64,000 bases of DNA, taken from the NCBI GenBank assembly GCA_963702935.1, contig OY969772.1, positions 1,302,001 through 1,366,000 on the forward strand, read 5' to 3'. The stretch is from DAOTWA01 sp963702935 (lineage in GTDB: Bacteria > Chloroflexota > Anaerolineae > Anaerolineales > Anaerolineaceae). A program made the translations under genes and the position numbers. Positions 53,237 through 62,186 of this stretch are shown here, piece by piece (within the stretch, counting starts at the first letter, position 1; the number at the start of each line of letters is the position of its first letter). Under the pieces are notes generated by a model. That model saw only the letters and a program-made list of their open reading frames with translations. It had not been told where the DNA came from and ran no database searches.

Positions 53237-54521
53237 CGTCCGGCTCCTTCTGCTCGCGCTTCAGGCGTTTGGCGGCCACCAGGCCGGCCCCGGCGGTGAT
53301 CACCGCCACCGGCACGAGCGCCCCGCTCAGGAAGGCGTTGGGGCTGACCACTTCTCCGGCGGAGTCCGTAGGCGCGCTGTCCGGCGGCGCGGCTTCTCCC
53401 GTGGTGAGGTCCGCCGTGGGGGTGGGCAGGGGCGTGGCGATGGCGGCCGTTCCGACCTCGGAGGCGGCCTCGCCCTGGGTGGGGGCAGCGGTCGCCTCGG
53501 CGGTGGGCGTGGCGATGGCCTGGCCCACGTCGAAGACCAGCAGGCGCCCGGCTTGCGCCGCCTGGCCCGGGTCGATCTCGCCCACGCCGCTTTCCGCCGC
53601 CAGGGTCAGGTAGTTGAGCTCCTGCGGCTGCATGCCGAAATAGGTCTGGCTGGCGTAGGCGTCGATCAGCGCCGGGTCGGTGCCGGCGGCGATCTGGTTG
53701 AAGCGCTTGACCACCTTGGGGTTGGTCTGCTCGGTCTCTGGCCCGGCGCACACGCGGTAGTCCCCCAGCGGCAGGCGCACGCGGATGGCCTCCAGGATGT
53801 GCAGGTCGGCGCGGATGGGTGAGGGCGTGCTCAGGTCGACGATGCCTTGCTCCAGATTGGCGTGCAGCAGGCCGGGGGCTTCCAGCAGGCCCATCATGTG
53901 CTTGAGGCATAGGGTCATCTTGGTGACGTTGTGGCTCTTGGCCAGCGCCAGGTTAATGCGCACGTCCGCTTCGGCGGCGGCCTTGATCACGCGCAACTGG
54001 CTGAAGGCCTTGCCCTGGGGCAGATCGATGGGGGTGTAGAGCGAGCGCGGCCCGTCGGTGAGGTTGGGGAAGAGATTCTCCACGCCCAGCTCTTTCACCG
54101 CCGCGCCGATGCCCGACACGCGCAGGCAGTCCGCCGTGCCGGGGTCGATGGCGCAGTGGTCCATGACGATCACGCGGCCTGCGCCGGCTGCGCGCACGAT
54201 AGTCACCAGGGATTTGATCAGGTCGGGGTCGCTGGAAGAGGCGGTGAAGGGTGGGTAGGCCCAGGTGGCGTTGACCTTGATGGCTACCGTCTGGCCGGCC
54301 TGGACGAAGCGCCCGATGCCGCCCAGCCCTTCCAGGGCGGCCTTGAGGATGGCTTCGGTGGAGTCGGCGTTCGTGCCGCGCGCCACGACTGCCGTGGGCA
54401 GGGAAGCCGCTGCGACCGGCGTGGCTCCCCAGGCGGGCAGCGGCAGGCGGCGGCCCAGGCCGTAAAGGGCGGCCAGCCCGGCGGCCCTGAACAAAAACTC
54501 GCGACGCGTGATCCTACCCAT
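53217..54521 (-). CDS. Tat-exported DUF362 protein
   Basis: 434 residues. A twin-arginine signal (ITRREFLFRAAGL) is followed by the DUF362 domain with the family segments IKVNATW, IVMDHCAIDPG, RINLALAKSHNVTKMTLCLKHMMG and DYRVCAGPE. A Thr/Pro/Ala-rich stalk (about 350-400) and one C-terminal membrane helix end it. DUF362 proteins are redox-linked, often with Fe-S ferredoxins, as here: the next gene overlaps by 20 bases. Its own promoter (54600-54628) precedes it. Confidence 0.88.
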   Translation of the reverse strand: MGRITRREFLFRAAGLAALYGLGRRLPLPAWGATPVAAASLPTAVVARGTNADSTEAILKAALEGLGGIGRFVQAGQTVAIKVNATWAYPPFTASSSDPDLIKSLVTIVRAAGAGRVIVMDHCAIDPGTADCLRVSGIGAAVKELGVENLFPNLTDGPRSLYTPIDLPQGKAFSQLRVIKAAAEADVRINLALAKSHNVTKMTLCLKHMMGLLEAPGLLHANLEQGIVDLSTPSPIRADLHILEAIRVRLPLGDYRVCAGPETEQTNPKVVKRFNQIAAGTDPALIDAYASQTYFGMQPQELNYLTLAAESGVGEIDPGQAAQAGRLLVFDVGQAIATPTAEATAAPTQGEAASEVGTAAIATPLPTPTADLTTGEAAPPDSAPTDSAGEVVSPNAFLSGALVPVAVITAGAGLVAAKRLKREQKEPDDGHPQG

Positions 54522-54599
54522 GAAAGCCCCTCCCGTGGGAATGATCCGTTAAAGCGCCGTCCGCACCTCCCGTGTTGCGAGCGGCTCGATCTATTGCAA

Positions 54600-54628
54600 A
54601 GTATAGAGCATCCTGGCAGGATGGGCAA
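54600..54628 (-). promoter_or_regulatory. Promoter with palindromic spacer, DUF362 operon
   Basis: Minus strand: TTGCCC (54628-54623), exactly 17 bases, TATACT (54605-54600). The spacer contains ATCCTG-C-CAGGAT (54622-54610), a perfect palindrome covering the -35/-10 interval, so this is a good repressor operator candidate. Confidence 0.6.
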
Positions 54629-54642
54629 GAGGGAAGGAGAGT

Positions 54643-55272
54643 TTAAAGCGCTACCAGTCCGTATTGTATCCCCAGGCGCACGGCTTCGGCGCGGTTGGTG
54701 GCCCCCAGCTTGGCGTAGATGGACGAGATGTGGTACTTGACCGTGTGCGGGCTGATGGACAGCGCCTCGGCGATCTGCTTGTTGGCCAGCCCCTGCCCCA
54801 CGAGCTGCAAGACCTCGATTTCGCGGGGAGTTACCCCCATGGATAGCGGAGTCCCTCCGGGGAGCGAGGGAGCTTCCTCGTCCAGCAGGCGCTCCAGCAG
54901 CAGGGGGTCGGCCACTACCAGGCCCTCGCTCAGCGCGTGGACGGCGGCGGCCAGCTCTTCTTGCGGAGCGTCCGGCAGCAGCAGCCCCCACACGCGCAGG
55001 GGCAGCTCGCGCAGCGCCTGGGCGGCGGCGCGCTCCTCGGTGATCAACAGCAAGGCGGGCGGGTTGGCCAGTGGAGCCAGCGTCTCGAGCAGCTCCTCCG
55101 GCGGGGAGGGATCCGCCATGACCACCAGCACGTCGCCGCCCAGGGCCGCCGGGGAAAGCTCGGAGAGGCGGGAGGCCTGCCCGGTCACCTCCAGCTCCGC
55201 GTCAGCCGAGAGCAGGGCGTGCAGCCCGGCGCGGGCGGCGGTGGAAGGCGCTACCACGGCCACGTGGATCAA
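54643..55272 (-). CDS. LuxR/NarL-family regulator with a degenerate receiver
   Basis: 209 residues. C-terminal LuxR HTH (about 145-205: GVTPREIEVLQLVGQGLANKQIAEALSIS, TVKYHISSIYAKL). The N-terminal ~120 residues have the receiver fold length but lack the acidic pair (VVAPSTAARAGL in place of VDDHP); the phospho-Asp place reads VVMADPSP, so phosphorylation is unlikely. TTG start at 55272 in a TTGA overlap with the protease stop, indicating coupled translation. Confidence 0.88.
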   Translation of the reverse strand: MIHVAVVAPSTAARAGLHALLSADAELEVTGQASRLSELSPAALGGDVLVVMADPSPPEELLETLAPLANPPALLLITEERAAAQALRELPLRVWGLLLPDAPQEELAAAVHALSEGLVVADPLLLERLLDEEAPSLPGGTPLSMGVTPREIEVLQLVGQGLANKQIAEALSISPHTVKYHISSIYAKLGATNRAEAVRLGIQYGLVAL

Positions 55273-55919
55273 ATTACACCCGTTTCGTAGGGCGCCACTC
55301 TCTCCTGCGCCGCCTGTCCGGCCAGGGTCCTGGCGATGAATTCCCCGGCCAGGTGGATGGGGACGGCCATACCCTGGTCGCCGCCCACGATGAGGGTGTT
55401 GATGCCCACCACCCCGCCGGCGGCGTTGACCAGCGGCCCGCCGGAGTTTCCGGGGGCCAGGGCCGCGTCCGAGCGGATGATGGGCACCTGGCGTCCGCTG
55501 CGCGTGGAAACCGTGCTCAGCCCGGTGACGATGCCGGCGGTGACGAAGCCCACCTGCCCCCAGGGGTGCCCCACGGCGAAGACCATTTGCCCCACGCGCA
55601 GGTCGCGCGAATTGGCGATCAGCGCGGTGGGCAGGAGGCCGGCCTCGATCTTGAGCACTGCCAGGTCCACGTCCGGCTCGCGCGCCAGCAAAGTGGCCGG
55701 GTAGCGGCTGCCGTTGGCCAGCACCACCTCCAGGCGGCGGCGCCCGGCCACGTGATTATTGGTCAGGATCACCCCGTCCCCTCGCCAGACCAGGCCGGCG
55801 CCCGCGCCGGAGCGCTCGTTGACCACCTGCACCAGGCTGCGCTTGACGCGCTCCACGGTGGCGGTCATTTCCTCCGCTAGCAGCGCGGAGAAGGAAGAAT
55901 ATCCGTTCGTGCCTGTCAT
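55269..55919 (-). CDS. HtrA/DegP-like serine protease, PDZ-less and signal-less
   Basis: 216 residues: chymotrypsin-fold triad His56 (TNNHVAG), Asp85 (DVDLAVLKI), Ser159 (APGNSGGPL). No signal peptide or membrane helix and no PDZ domain, so it appears to be cytoplasmic, which is unusual for this family. SD GAGGAG, ATG 55919, 15 bases after htrA2 and overlapping luxR. All three genes form one transcript. Confidence 0.88.
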   Translation of the reverse strand: MTGTNGYSSFSALLAEEMTATVERVKRSLVQVVNERSGAGAGLVWRGDGVILTNNHVAGRRRLEVVLANGSRYPATLLAREPDVDLAVLKIEAGLLPTALIANSRDLRVGQMVFAVGHPWGQVGFVTAGIVTGLSTVSTRSGRQVPIIRSDAALAPGNSGGPLVNAAGGVVGINTLIVGGDQGMAVPIHLAGEFIARTLAGQAAQERVAPYETGVI

Positions 55920-55934
55920 GAGATGCCGCTCCTC

Positions 55935-56852
55935 TCACCCCTGGCGCTCTTCCACCGTCACGTTGACGGTCAGCGGCTGCCCGCCGCGCAGCACCTCCAC
56001 CGGCGTGGACTGGCCCACCAGGTCGCCGCTCAGGCGCGAGAGCAGGTTGTCGTGCTCCTCCACCGGCTGCCCGGCCAGGCCCACGATGATGTCGCCCACC
56101 ATCAGGCCGCCTTTCTCCGCCGGGCTGCCGCGCTCGATGCCCACCAGCAGCAAGCCGCTGGCCTGCTGGCGGCCCAGTTTGGCCTGCACCGCCGCTGAGA
56201 CTTCCACCTCCTGGCTGCGGATGCCCAGGAAGCCGCGTTTCACCCGCCCATGCCGGCTGAGCGTTTCGGCCACCTGCCAGGCCAGCGCCACCGGGATGGT
56301 CAGGGAGGCGCCCGGCAGGAAGCCCGAGGTGTTGATGCCCAACACCCGGCCCTCGCTGTCTACCAGCGGGCCGCCGGAGAAGCCGGGATAGGGAATGGCG
56401 TCCGTGCGCAGGAAGCGCTCCAGTAGGCCGCCGCGCCGGGTGCGGATGGCGCCGCCCAGCGAGCTGACCACGCCCAGGCTGGCCTGGAGGCCCTCGCCGG
56501 TGGGACGCCCCACCGCCAGCACGAGCTGGCCCACGCGCGCGTCGCGCGCTGCGCGCTCGGCGGGCAGGGCGGCGGCCCGTTCCAGCTTCAAGAGGGCCAG
56601 ATCGCTGCCCGGGTCGCGCCCGGCCAGGCTGGCGCGCACCTCGCTCCCGTCGGGGAGGGACACACTGATGTCCTCCTCGCGCTCCACGACGTGGTCGGAG
56701 GTGAGGACGAGCTCGGGGGAATAAGCCGTGCCGCTGGCCGGGAAGCGCTGGCGGGCGTTCACCAGGAGGGTGGAGGCGCCGGCCTTGGCGACCGCCTCGG
56801 CCATGGCATCGGATAAAGTCGTAAAGGGGTTGTTGCCTGTAGATTGTGGCAT
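55935..56852 (-). CDS. HtrA/DegP-like serine protease with one PDZ domain, signal-less
   Basis: 305 residues: His54 (TSDHVV), Asp84 (GSDLALLKL), Ser159 (YPGFSGGPL), then one PDZ domain at about 205-300 (RGFLGIRSQEV, VGDIIVGLAGQPV). Again no export signal. Start ATG 56852 behind AAGGAG; the ATGs further upstream lack an SD. First gene of the minus-strand block. A TATAAT box at 56932-56927 and a GGCGGA/TCCGCC palindrome (56944-56960) lie upstream. Confidence 0.88.
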   Translation of the reverse strand: MPQSTGNNPFTTLSDAMAEAVAKAGASTLLVNARQRFPASGTAYSPELVLTSDHVVEREEDISVSLPDGSEVRASLAGRDPGSDLALLKLERAAALPAERAARDARVGQLVLAVGRPTGEGLQASLGVVSSLGGAIRTRRGGLLERFLRTDAIPYPGFSGGPLVDSEGRVLGINTSGFLPGASLTIPVALAWQVAETLSRHGRVKRGFLGIRSQEVEVSAAVQAKLGRQQASGLLLVGIERGSPAEKGGLMVGDIIVGLAGQPVEEHDNLLSRLSGDLVGQSTPVEVLRGGQPLTVNVTVEERQG

Positions 56853-57031
56853 TTCAGTCTCCTTAAGCATAACCATTAAGCATTTGGGGGAAAAGTCGGC
56901 CCCGCTTTTAGAAGAAGCTTAAATTGATTATAGCCACAACTCAGGCGGAAGCCATCCGCCAAACGGGCGGGGAGGGACTGGATGATTGGGTAAGTTTTTT
57001 CTCGCGGCGACGGAGAAAGCCGCCCTGCGAC

Positions 57032-57060
57032 TTGATTGAGGAGCGCAATCTCCTTATACT
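57032..57060 (+). promoter_or_regulatory. Promoter of the cytochrome c gene
   Basis: TTGATT (57032-57037), 17 bases, TATACT (57055-57060). The spacer includes AGGAG-CGCAAT-CTCCT, a small inverted repeat that could be an operator. Confidence 0.65.
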
Positions 57061-57105
57061 GTAATTGTGCGCTTTTGTATAGACAAGCTGTCGTGGAAGA
57101 GTGCA

Positions 57106-57729
57106 ATGAATAAGAGCGTCACCTTCTGGCTGGCATTGGCTCTCCTGGCGGCCTTCCTGGGAAGCGGCGGGATGGCCGCCGGCGTTCCTCCGCCCGGCGC
57201 CCCGGCCCAAGCCCCTTCGCCTACGCCCACCTACGATCCGCTGGCCGCGCCGGTGCTGCCCGAGCACCCTACCCAGATGGATGTCGGCCGCAGCCTTTTC
57301 TATGACAACTGCATGACCTGCCACGGCGACCGCGGCCAGGGCCTGACCGATGAGTTCCGCCAGGTGTGGGTGGAAGACCACCGAAACTGCTGGGCCTCCG
57401 GCTGCCACGCCGGCCGCCCCGGCGACCAGGGCTTCCCCATCCCCACCGTGGTGCCGGCGGTCATCTCCACGCAAGACGCCTTGAAGAATTTCACCACGCC
57501 GCAAGAGCTGACCGCGTTCCTGCGCAAGACCCATCCTCCGCAGAATCCGGGCGGATTGTCCGAGGAGGATTATCAGGCCCTGACCACCTTTCTGTGGGCC
57601 TCCAACGGGAAAAGCGCTGCGCTCACGCCCGACCGCATCCTGGTGCTCGCCAGCGGCTTCTTGGGTGTCCTCGTGCTGGGCGCGCTGGCTTTAGTAATCC
57701 TGCGCATCTGCCGCAGGGCGAGCGGCTAG
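57106..57729 (+). CDS. Membrane-anchored c-type cytochrome
   Basis: 207 residues. Signal peptide (about 1-25), Pro-rich spacer, the haem-c site C69-MT-C72-H73, and a second C95-WASG-C100-H101, which is a CX4CH variant not normally haem-binding but sometimes used. A C-terminal membrane helix (about 180-203) ends it. An electron carrier on the outer face of the membrane; partner not known. Start ATG 57106 rather than the upstream 57067 because it fits the signal peptide and GGAAGAG is upstream. Confidence 0.88.
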   Translation: MNKSVTFWLALALLAAFLGSGGMAAGVPPPGAPAQAPSPTPTYDPLAAPVLPEHPTQMDVGRSLFYDNCMTCHGDRGQGLTDEFRQVWVEDHRNCWASGCHAGRPGDQGFPIPTVVPAVISTQDALKNFTTPQELTAFLRKTHPPQNPGGLSEEDYQALTTFLWASNGKSAALTPDRILVLASGFLGVLVLGALALVILRICRRASG

Positions 57730-57772
57730 CGCATCAATACGGGAAAATAGGTAGAGATTGTTCAAATCCCCG

Positions 57773-59062
57773 TCAACGTCCATGCGCCTCCAGGAATTTC
57801 TCTTCCAGGCGCGCGCGGTACTGCTCCACGTCCAGGTCGACGCGCGCTACCCCGCTCTGCATGGCCGCCTCGGCCACGGCGGGCGCCTCCCACACGCACA
57901 CGCGCGGATCCAGCGCCTTGGGCACCACGTAATCCACCCCAAATTCCAGGTGATCCAGGCCGTAAGCGCGCAGCACCCCCGCCGGGACGGGCTCCCTGGC
58001 CAGGGCTGCCAGGGCGCGCGAGGCGGCCAGCTTCATGGCCTCGTTGATCCCCCGCGCGCGCACGTCCAGCGCGCCGCGGAAGATGAAGGGGAAGCCCAGC
58101 ACGTTGTTGACCTGGTTGGGGGTGTCCGAGCGCCCGGTGGCCACGATGGCGTCCGGGCGGGTGGCCCTGGCCAGCTCATAGGGGATCTCCGGGTCGGGAT
58201 TGGCCATAGCGAAGACCACCGGGCGGGCGCGCATGGTTCGCAGCATCTCGGGGGATACCAGGTTGGCTACCGACAGGCCGATGAACACGTCTGCCCCGCG
58301 CAGCACCTCCGCCAGGGTGGCCGGGCGCTCGCCCTTGGCGTAGGCCAGCTTTTCGGGGAACATCTCCTCGCAGCGGCCCGCGTACACCAGGCCGGCGGCG
58401 TCCGTCAGCCAGATGTTCTCGCAGGGCACGCCCAGGCGGGTGAGCTGCTCCGCGCAGGCGATGCCCGCCGCGCCTGCCCCCGAAAACACCACCTTGATCT
58501 CGTCCAGCTTCTTGCCGCTGATCTCCAGCGCGTTCAACAGGCCGGCCGCCAGGATGATGGCCGTGCCGTGCTGGTCGTCGTGGAACACGGGGATATCCAG
58601 CATGGATTGGAGCGCTCGCTCCACACGGAAGCACTCCGGCGAGCGGATGTCCTCCAGGTTGATGCCCCCGAAGGTAGGCGCGATGGCGCGCACCACCGCG
58701 ATCAGCTCCTCGCAGTCGCGCGCCTCCACCTCGATGTCGAACACGTCGATGTCGGCGAATTTCTTGAACAGCACGGCCTTGCCCTCCATCACCGGCTTGG
58801 AGGCCAGCGGGCCGCGGTTTCCCAATCCCAGGATGGCCGTGCCGTTGGAGACTACCGCCACCAGGTTGCCCTTGCTGGTGTATTCGTAAGCCAGCTCCGG
58901 GTCCCTCTCGATCTCCAGCACGGGGACGGCCACCCCCGGCGTGTAGGCCAGGCTCAGGTCGCGCTGCGTGTCGAGCGGTTTGGTGGGCAGGATGGCGATC
59001 TTACCCGGCTTGCCTCCCATGTGATGGTAATCCAGAGCGTCTTCAGGGGTGGTTTTTTGCAT
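57773..59062 (-). CDS. NAD(P)-dependent malic enzyme
   Basis: 429 residues, the short bacterial malic enzyme form (oxidative decarboxylation of malate to pyruvate). Catalytic Tyr/Lys region SLAYTPGVA, the metal-binding FDIEVEARD and FHDDQHGTA, and the nucleotide motif FSGAGAAGIA. The C-terminal phosphotransacetylase-like domain of MaeB is absent. Start ATG 59062 behind GAGGAG; an upstream in-frame start (59101) lacks an SD. Convergent with the cytochrome gene. Confidence 0.96.
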   Translation of the reverse strand: MQKTTPEDALDYHHMGGKPGKIAILPTKPLDTQRDLSLAYTPGVAVPVLEIERDPELAYEYTSKGNLVAVVSNGTAILGLGNRGPLASKPVMEGKAVLFKKFADIDVFDIEVEARDCEELIAVVRAIAPTFGGINLEDIRSPECFRVERALQSMLDIPVFHDDQHGTAIILAAGLLNALEISGKKLDEIKVVFSGAGAAGIACAEQLTRLGVPCENIWLTDAAGLVYAGRCEEMFPEKLAYAKGERPATLAEVLRGADVFIGLSVANLVSPEMLRTMRARPVVFAMANPDPEIPYELARATRPDAIVATGRSDTPNQVNNVLGFPFIFRGALDVRARGINEAMKLAASRALAALAREPVPAGVLRAYGLDHLEFGVDYVVPKALDPRVCVWEAPAVAEAAMQSGVARVDLDVEQYRARLEEKFLEAHGR

Positions 59063-59299
59063 GAACGGCTCCTCGATGAGATGGGATTGGGATACCCCCA
59101 TTATAGTTCGAATGAGCTTTGGGGCCTTTTTTTAATCTTCGTGTAATTTTTAATCTGTATAATCCCATCATATATGTCTGGTTATGATCTGGAATCCTGG
59201 CGCCCACGCGGGATCGAGCAGCGCGCAGGATCTGATAGATATACCGATCCATCCTCGAAAAATCAAAGCTAGAGAAGACCATCTGAGAAGGAGATTTTC

Positions 59300-60073
59300 A
59301 TGCGCATTCGACCGTTACGCCCCTGGTTTGTGATCCTGGCCCTGGCCCTGCTGGCCACCGCCTGCGCTGCGCCCCAGGCCTCGCCCTCTATCGTCTCGGC
59401 CACCAACCCCCCGGCGGCTACTTCCCCCGCCCCGGCGACCAGCTCCGCGGCTGCCACCAGCCCCGTGCCGGTGACGGGATCCACCAGCGCGCCCGCATCG
59501 ACCTCTAGCTCCACTGCCCTTCCCAGCGGCGAGATCCTCTTTACGCTGGTGCAGGGTAGCAATGAAGCCTCTTACCGCGTGCGCGAGCAGCTCGCCAGCC
59601 TGTCCTTGCCCAGCGACGCCATCGGCAAGACGCAGGACGTCAGCGGCCAGATCGTCATCAAGCCGGACGGGAGCGTCGATTCAGCGCTGAGCAAGTTCAC
59701 CGTGAATGTGACTTCGCTGGTCAGCGACCAGAACATGCGCGATAACTACGTGCGCAGAAGCATCTTGCAGACCGACCAATACCCCCAGGTGGTCTTCGTC
59801 CCGTCGCAGATCTCAGGGCTGCCCAGCCCCTTGCCCCAGTCGGGGCAGGTCTCCTTCCAGGTAAGCGGGGACCTCACCGTGCGCAACGTGACCAAACCGG
59901 TCACCTGGGACGTGACCGGCACGGTACAGGGCAACCAGGCCACCGGCCAGGCCACCACGACTTTTACGTTCGAGGATTTTAGCCTCACCCAGCCGCGCGT
60001 GCCCGTCGTGCTGAGCGTGGAGGATCACATCACGCTGCAAGTCAGCCTGACCTTGCAGCGCGCCACGAACTAA
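59300..60073 (+). CDS. YceI-family lipoprotein
   Basis: 257 residues. Signal peptide with lipobox LLATAC (Cys ~22), a Ser/Thr/Ala-rich stalk to about residue 70, and a YceI lipocalin-like beta-barrel (about 75-255; FTVNVTSLVSDQNMRDNYV, FVPSQISGLP, VTWDVTG). YceI proteins bind polyisoprenoids or other hydrophobic ligands. Its last bases overlap the DegV stop codon on the other strand by 4 bases. TATAAT at 59158-59163 may be its promoter. Confidence 0.92.
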   Translation: MRIRPLRPWFVILALALLATACAAPQASPSIVSATNPPAATSPAPATSSAAATSPVPVTGSTSAPASTSSSTALPSGEILFTLVQGSNEASYRVREQLASLSLPSDAIGKTQDVSGQIVIKPDGSVDSALSKFTVNVTSLVSDQNMRDNYVRRSILQTDQYPQVVFVPSQISGLPSPLPQSGQVSFQVSGDLTVRNVTKPVTWDVTGTVQGNQATGQATTTFTFEDFSLTQPRVPVVLSVEDHITLQVSLTLQRATN

Positions 60074-60927
60074 TCCGCATACCCGCTCAACGCCAATGCT
60101 CTAGGCCCGGTCTGGATGCCCAGCACCGGGCCGGTGATGTTGACCAGCAGCTCGACGGGCGAAAATTCCTTGCGGATGCGCTCTGCCAGGACTTCGGCCT
60201 CCTGGAGGACGTTGCCGTGTAGCACGGCCACGTGCAGGTTGGCGGTTTTCCCCACCTGCTCGAAGAATTTCTGGTACATCGTCTCGACGGCGCTGCGGTG
60301 CGTGCGCGCCAGGCTCACCGGCTCCACCAGCCCGGTCTCGTGGTTGATGGAGACCACGGGCTTGATCTGCAACAGGCCGCCGATCCATTTGGCCGCGCCC
60401 CCGATGCGCCCGCCCTTCTGGAGGTATTCGAGCGTGTCCATGCTGACGTACTGCGCCAGCTTGCGGCGCACCTGGTCGATCCTGGTCAGGATGGCCTTCA
60501 CGTCCTCGCCGGCGGCGCAGGCGCGCGCGGCGGCCAGCACCTGCCAGCCGAGGCTCATGGTCGGCCCCTTCGAATCGACCACGTGCACGGGAATCTTCAC
60601 CAGCCTGGCGGCGCTCAGGGCCATCTGGTAAGCGCCGCTCATGGCGCTGCTCACCGTGAGCACCACGATCTCCTTCACGCCGCGCTGCGCGGCTTCTTCG
60701 TAAGCCCTGGCGAAGTCGGGGATGCCGGCCTGGGAGGAAGTCGGCCGTAGGGGGTCGCTCTCCAGGCGCTGATAGAAGTCTTCAGGCTGGAGGGTCACCC
60801 GGTCCAGGTATTCCTGGCCCCCCCAGATGATGTAATGCGGGATGACCCGGATGGCATACTGCTCGATCAGCTCCTGGGGAATGTCGCAGGTGCTGTCGGT
60901 GATGATTTCAATGGCGTTGGATGGCAT
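60070..60927 (-). CDS. DegV-family fatty-acid-binding protein
   Basis: 285 residues of the DegV family (FakB-like, bind a fatty acid for phosphorylation by FakA). ITDSTCDIP at the N-terminus, TSSQAGIPDF, the SSAMSGAY loop and the C-terminal GPVLGIQTGP are all present, so it looks functional. fakA is not in the window. Start ATG 60927 with AGGGGTC upstream. The M20 remnant directly upstream is on the same strand. Confidence 0.94.
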   Translation of the reverse strand: MPSNAIEIITDSTCDIPQELIEQYAIRVIPHYIIWGGQEYLDRVTLQPEDFYQRLESDPLRPTSSQAGIPDFARAYEEAAQRGVKEIVVLTVSSAMSGAYQMALSAARLVKIPVHVVDSKGPTMSLGWQVLAAARACAAGEDVKAILTRIDQVRRKLAQYVSMDTLEYLQKGGRIGGAAKWIGGLLQIKPVVSINHETGLVEPVSLARTHRSAVETMYQKFFEQVGKTANLHVAVLHGNVLQEAEVLAERIRKEFSPVELLVNITGPVLGIQTGPRALALSGYAD

Positions 60928-60964
60928 GATAGACCCCTGTTTTGGCGCTTTTTTTCGCAAGGAA

Positions 60965-61200
60965 TTATACCTCAACGCCCGCCGTTAAGCTCGCCGCCAG
61001 GCCTGCCAACCCCTCAGCCCCGCGCAGCAACTCCGCCACCAGGATGTGCTCGTCGATGACGTGCGCCAACCCCACCGTCGACGGCCCGAAGATCAGCGTG
61101 GGCAGCTTGAGCAAGCCGGCGGAGTAACTGCCATTGGTGCAGTAGGGCGCCGCGAAGAATTCGGGGGTGATGCCAGCGCTCTCCAGTTGTTTTGCCTTGA
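60965..61200 (-). pseudogene. C-terminal fragment of an M20-family peptidase/deacylase
   Basis: The minus strand reads LESAGITPEFFAAPYCTNGS, YSAGLLKLPTLIFGPSTVGL, AHVIDEHILVAELLRGAEGL, AGLAASLTAGVEV and a TAA stop at 60967-60965. This is the M20 (ArgE/DapE/CPG2-like) C-terminal pattern, including FGPG-like FGPS and the AHxxDE metal region. No start codon or upstream half exists before about 61200; only ~75 codons remain. A decayed gene, cut at its 5' side. Confidence 0.7.
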
Positions 61201-61358
61201 TTGATAAAAGGTTTCTTCGCCTACGAGTGTATCACAAGTATTTCCCGGCCTTGCCATAGCAACCCATCCACCCTTCCAGTGTTTAATCTATAGGCGCGCC
61301 TTTTTTAGCTGCAAAAGATGACAGATGTAACGAAAATAGTGACAATCGTAATTTAAAT

Positions 61359-61371
61359 ATTGTCTGACAAT
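61359..61371. promoter_or_regulatory. Short palindrome upstream of the ECF operon
   Basis: ATTGTC-T-GACAAT, 6-bp arms. It lies 164 bases before the S-component start. The rest of the 61201-61534 gap is AT-rich, with an orphan SD-like AGGAGG near 61445; I cannot assign a riboswitch. Confidence 0.35.
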
Positions 61372-61534
61372 CACATGTATTTCGCGCCGACATGTCCCAT
61401 AATGTATATGGTATTTTTTCTTCACGAATGTAATTCTTCCTTTAGGAGGTGCATTCCAAATTTATACCAAAGTCCCGTTGTCTCTCTTTTGTTCCCCTTG
61501 TTTGTTCTACAATATTTTATATGGAGGCACTTGT

Positions 61535-62161
61535 ATGGCAACACCTACAACCGCGTTAACTGCTGAAAAGATTTGGACAGTCGAGCAAGGTGAGAAGCGT
61601 TCGGTGGGCGTCATTCATATTGTCATTACCGCCCTGCTGATCGGCATCGGCTTTGTGGTCGGCGCCTTCGGCTCCATCAGCTTCCCCCTGGGCTTCGGCG
61701 TAAACTTTTTCTGGACGGGCATCGCCGTCCAGCAGGTTGGCCCCATCTGGTTCGGCGCCTGGGGCGTGATTGCCGGCACTATTTTCCCCTTCTTCTCCAA
61801 CGCCATCGCTGGCACGCCCTTCTACGTCTCGCTGGCTTATATTCCGGCGAATTTTGTTCAAGCTTTCCTGCCCGCCTGGGCCTTCCGCAAATTCAAGGCC
61901 GATCCGCGCTTGAACAGCGCGCGCGATTACGTCATCCTGCTGGTGGCCATGCTCGTCTCGAGCGCCTTCGGCGCTTTGTGGTCGCCCCTGGTGGTCCTGC
62001 GCAGCTTTGGTTTGCTCACCACCGATTCGCTGCCTCTGTTCATCTGGGGCTGGTTCGGCGGCAACGTGCTCGCTGGGCTGGTCTTCAACTTCATCCTCCT
62101 GAAGGCTCTTTCCAGCGTCGTCATTCGTACGCCTGCCTTCGTGAAGAAATGGTGGGCTTAA
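61535..62161 (+). CDS. ECF transporter substrate-binding (S) component
   Basis: 208 residues with about five or six hydrophobic segments (GSISFPLGFGVNFFW, VGPIWFGAWGVIAG, AGTPFYVSLAYIPANF). By position next to EcfT and EcfA and by topology it is an S-component; the ligand (a vitamin or a metal) cannot be told. Start ATG 61535 with GGAGG 7 bases upstream; a longer frame from 61478 lacks an SD. First gene of the operon, followed by an attenuator-like hairpin. Confidence 0.85.
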   Translation: MATPTTALTAEKIWTVEQGEKRSVGVIHIVITALLIGIGFVVGAFGSISFPLGFGVNFFWTGIAVQQVGPIWFGAWGVIAGTIFPFFSNAIAGTPFYVSLAYIPANFVQAFLPAWAFRKFKADPRLNSARDYVILLVAMLVSSAFGALWSPLVVLRSFGLLTTDSLPLFIWGWFGGNVLAGLVFNFILLKALSSVVIRTPAFVKKWWA

Positions 62162-62186
62162 CCTAGTACTTGCCACTTAGAAAGGA

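Noticed and set aside
61385..61415. dif-like sequence CATAATGTATAT
   Set aside because: The left arm and centre resemble E. coli dif, but the XerD arm matches at only about half of its positions.
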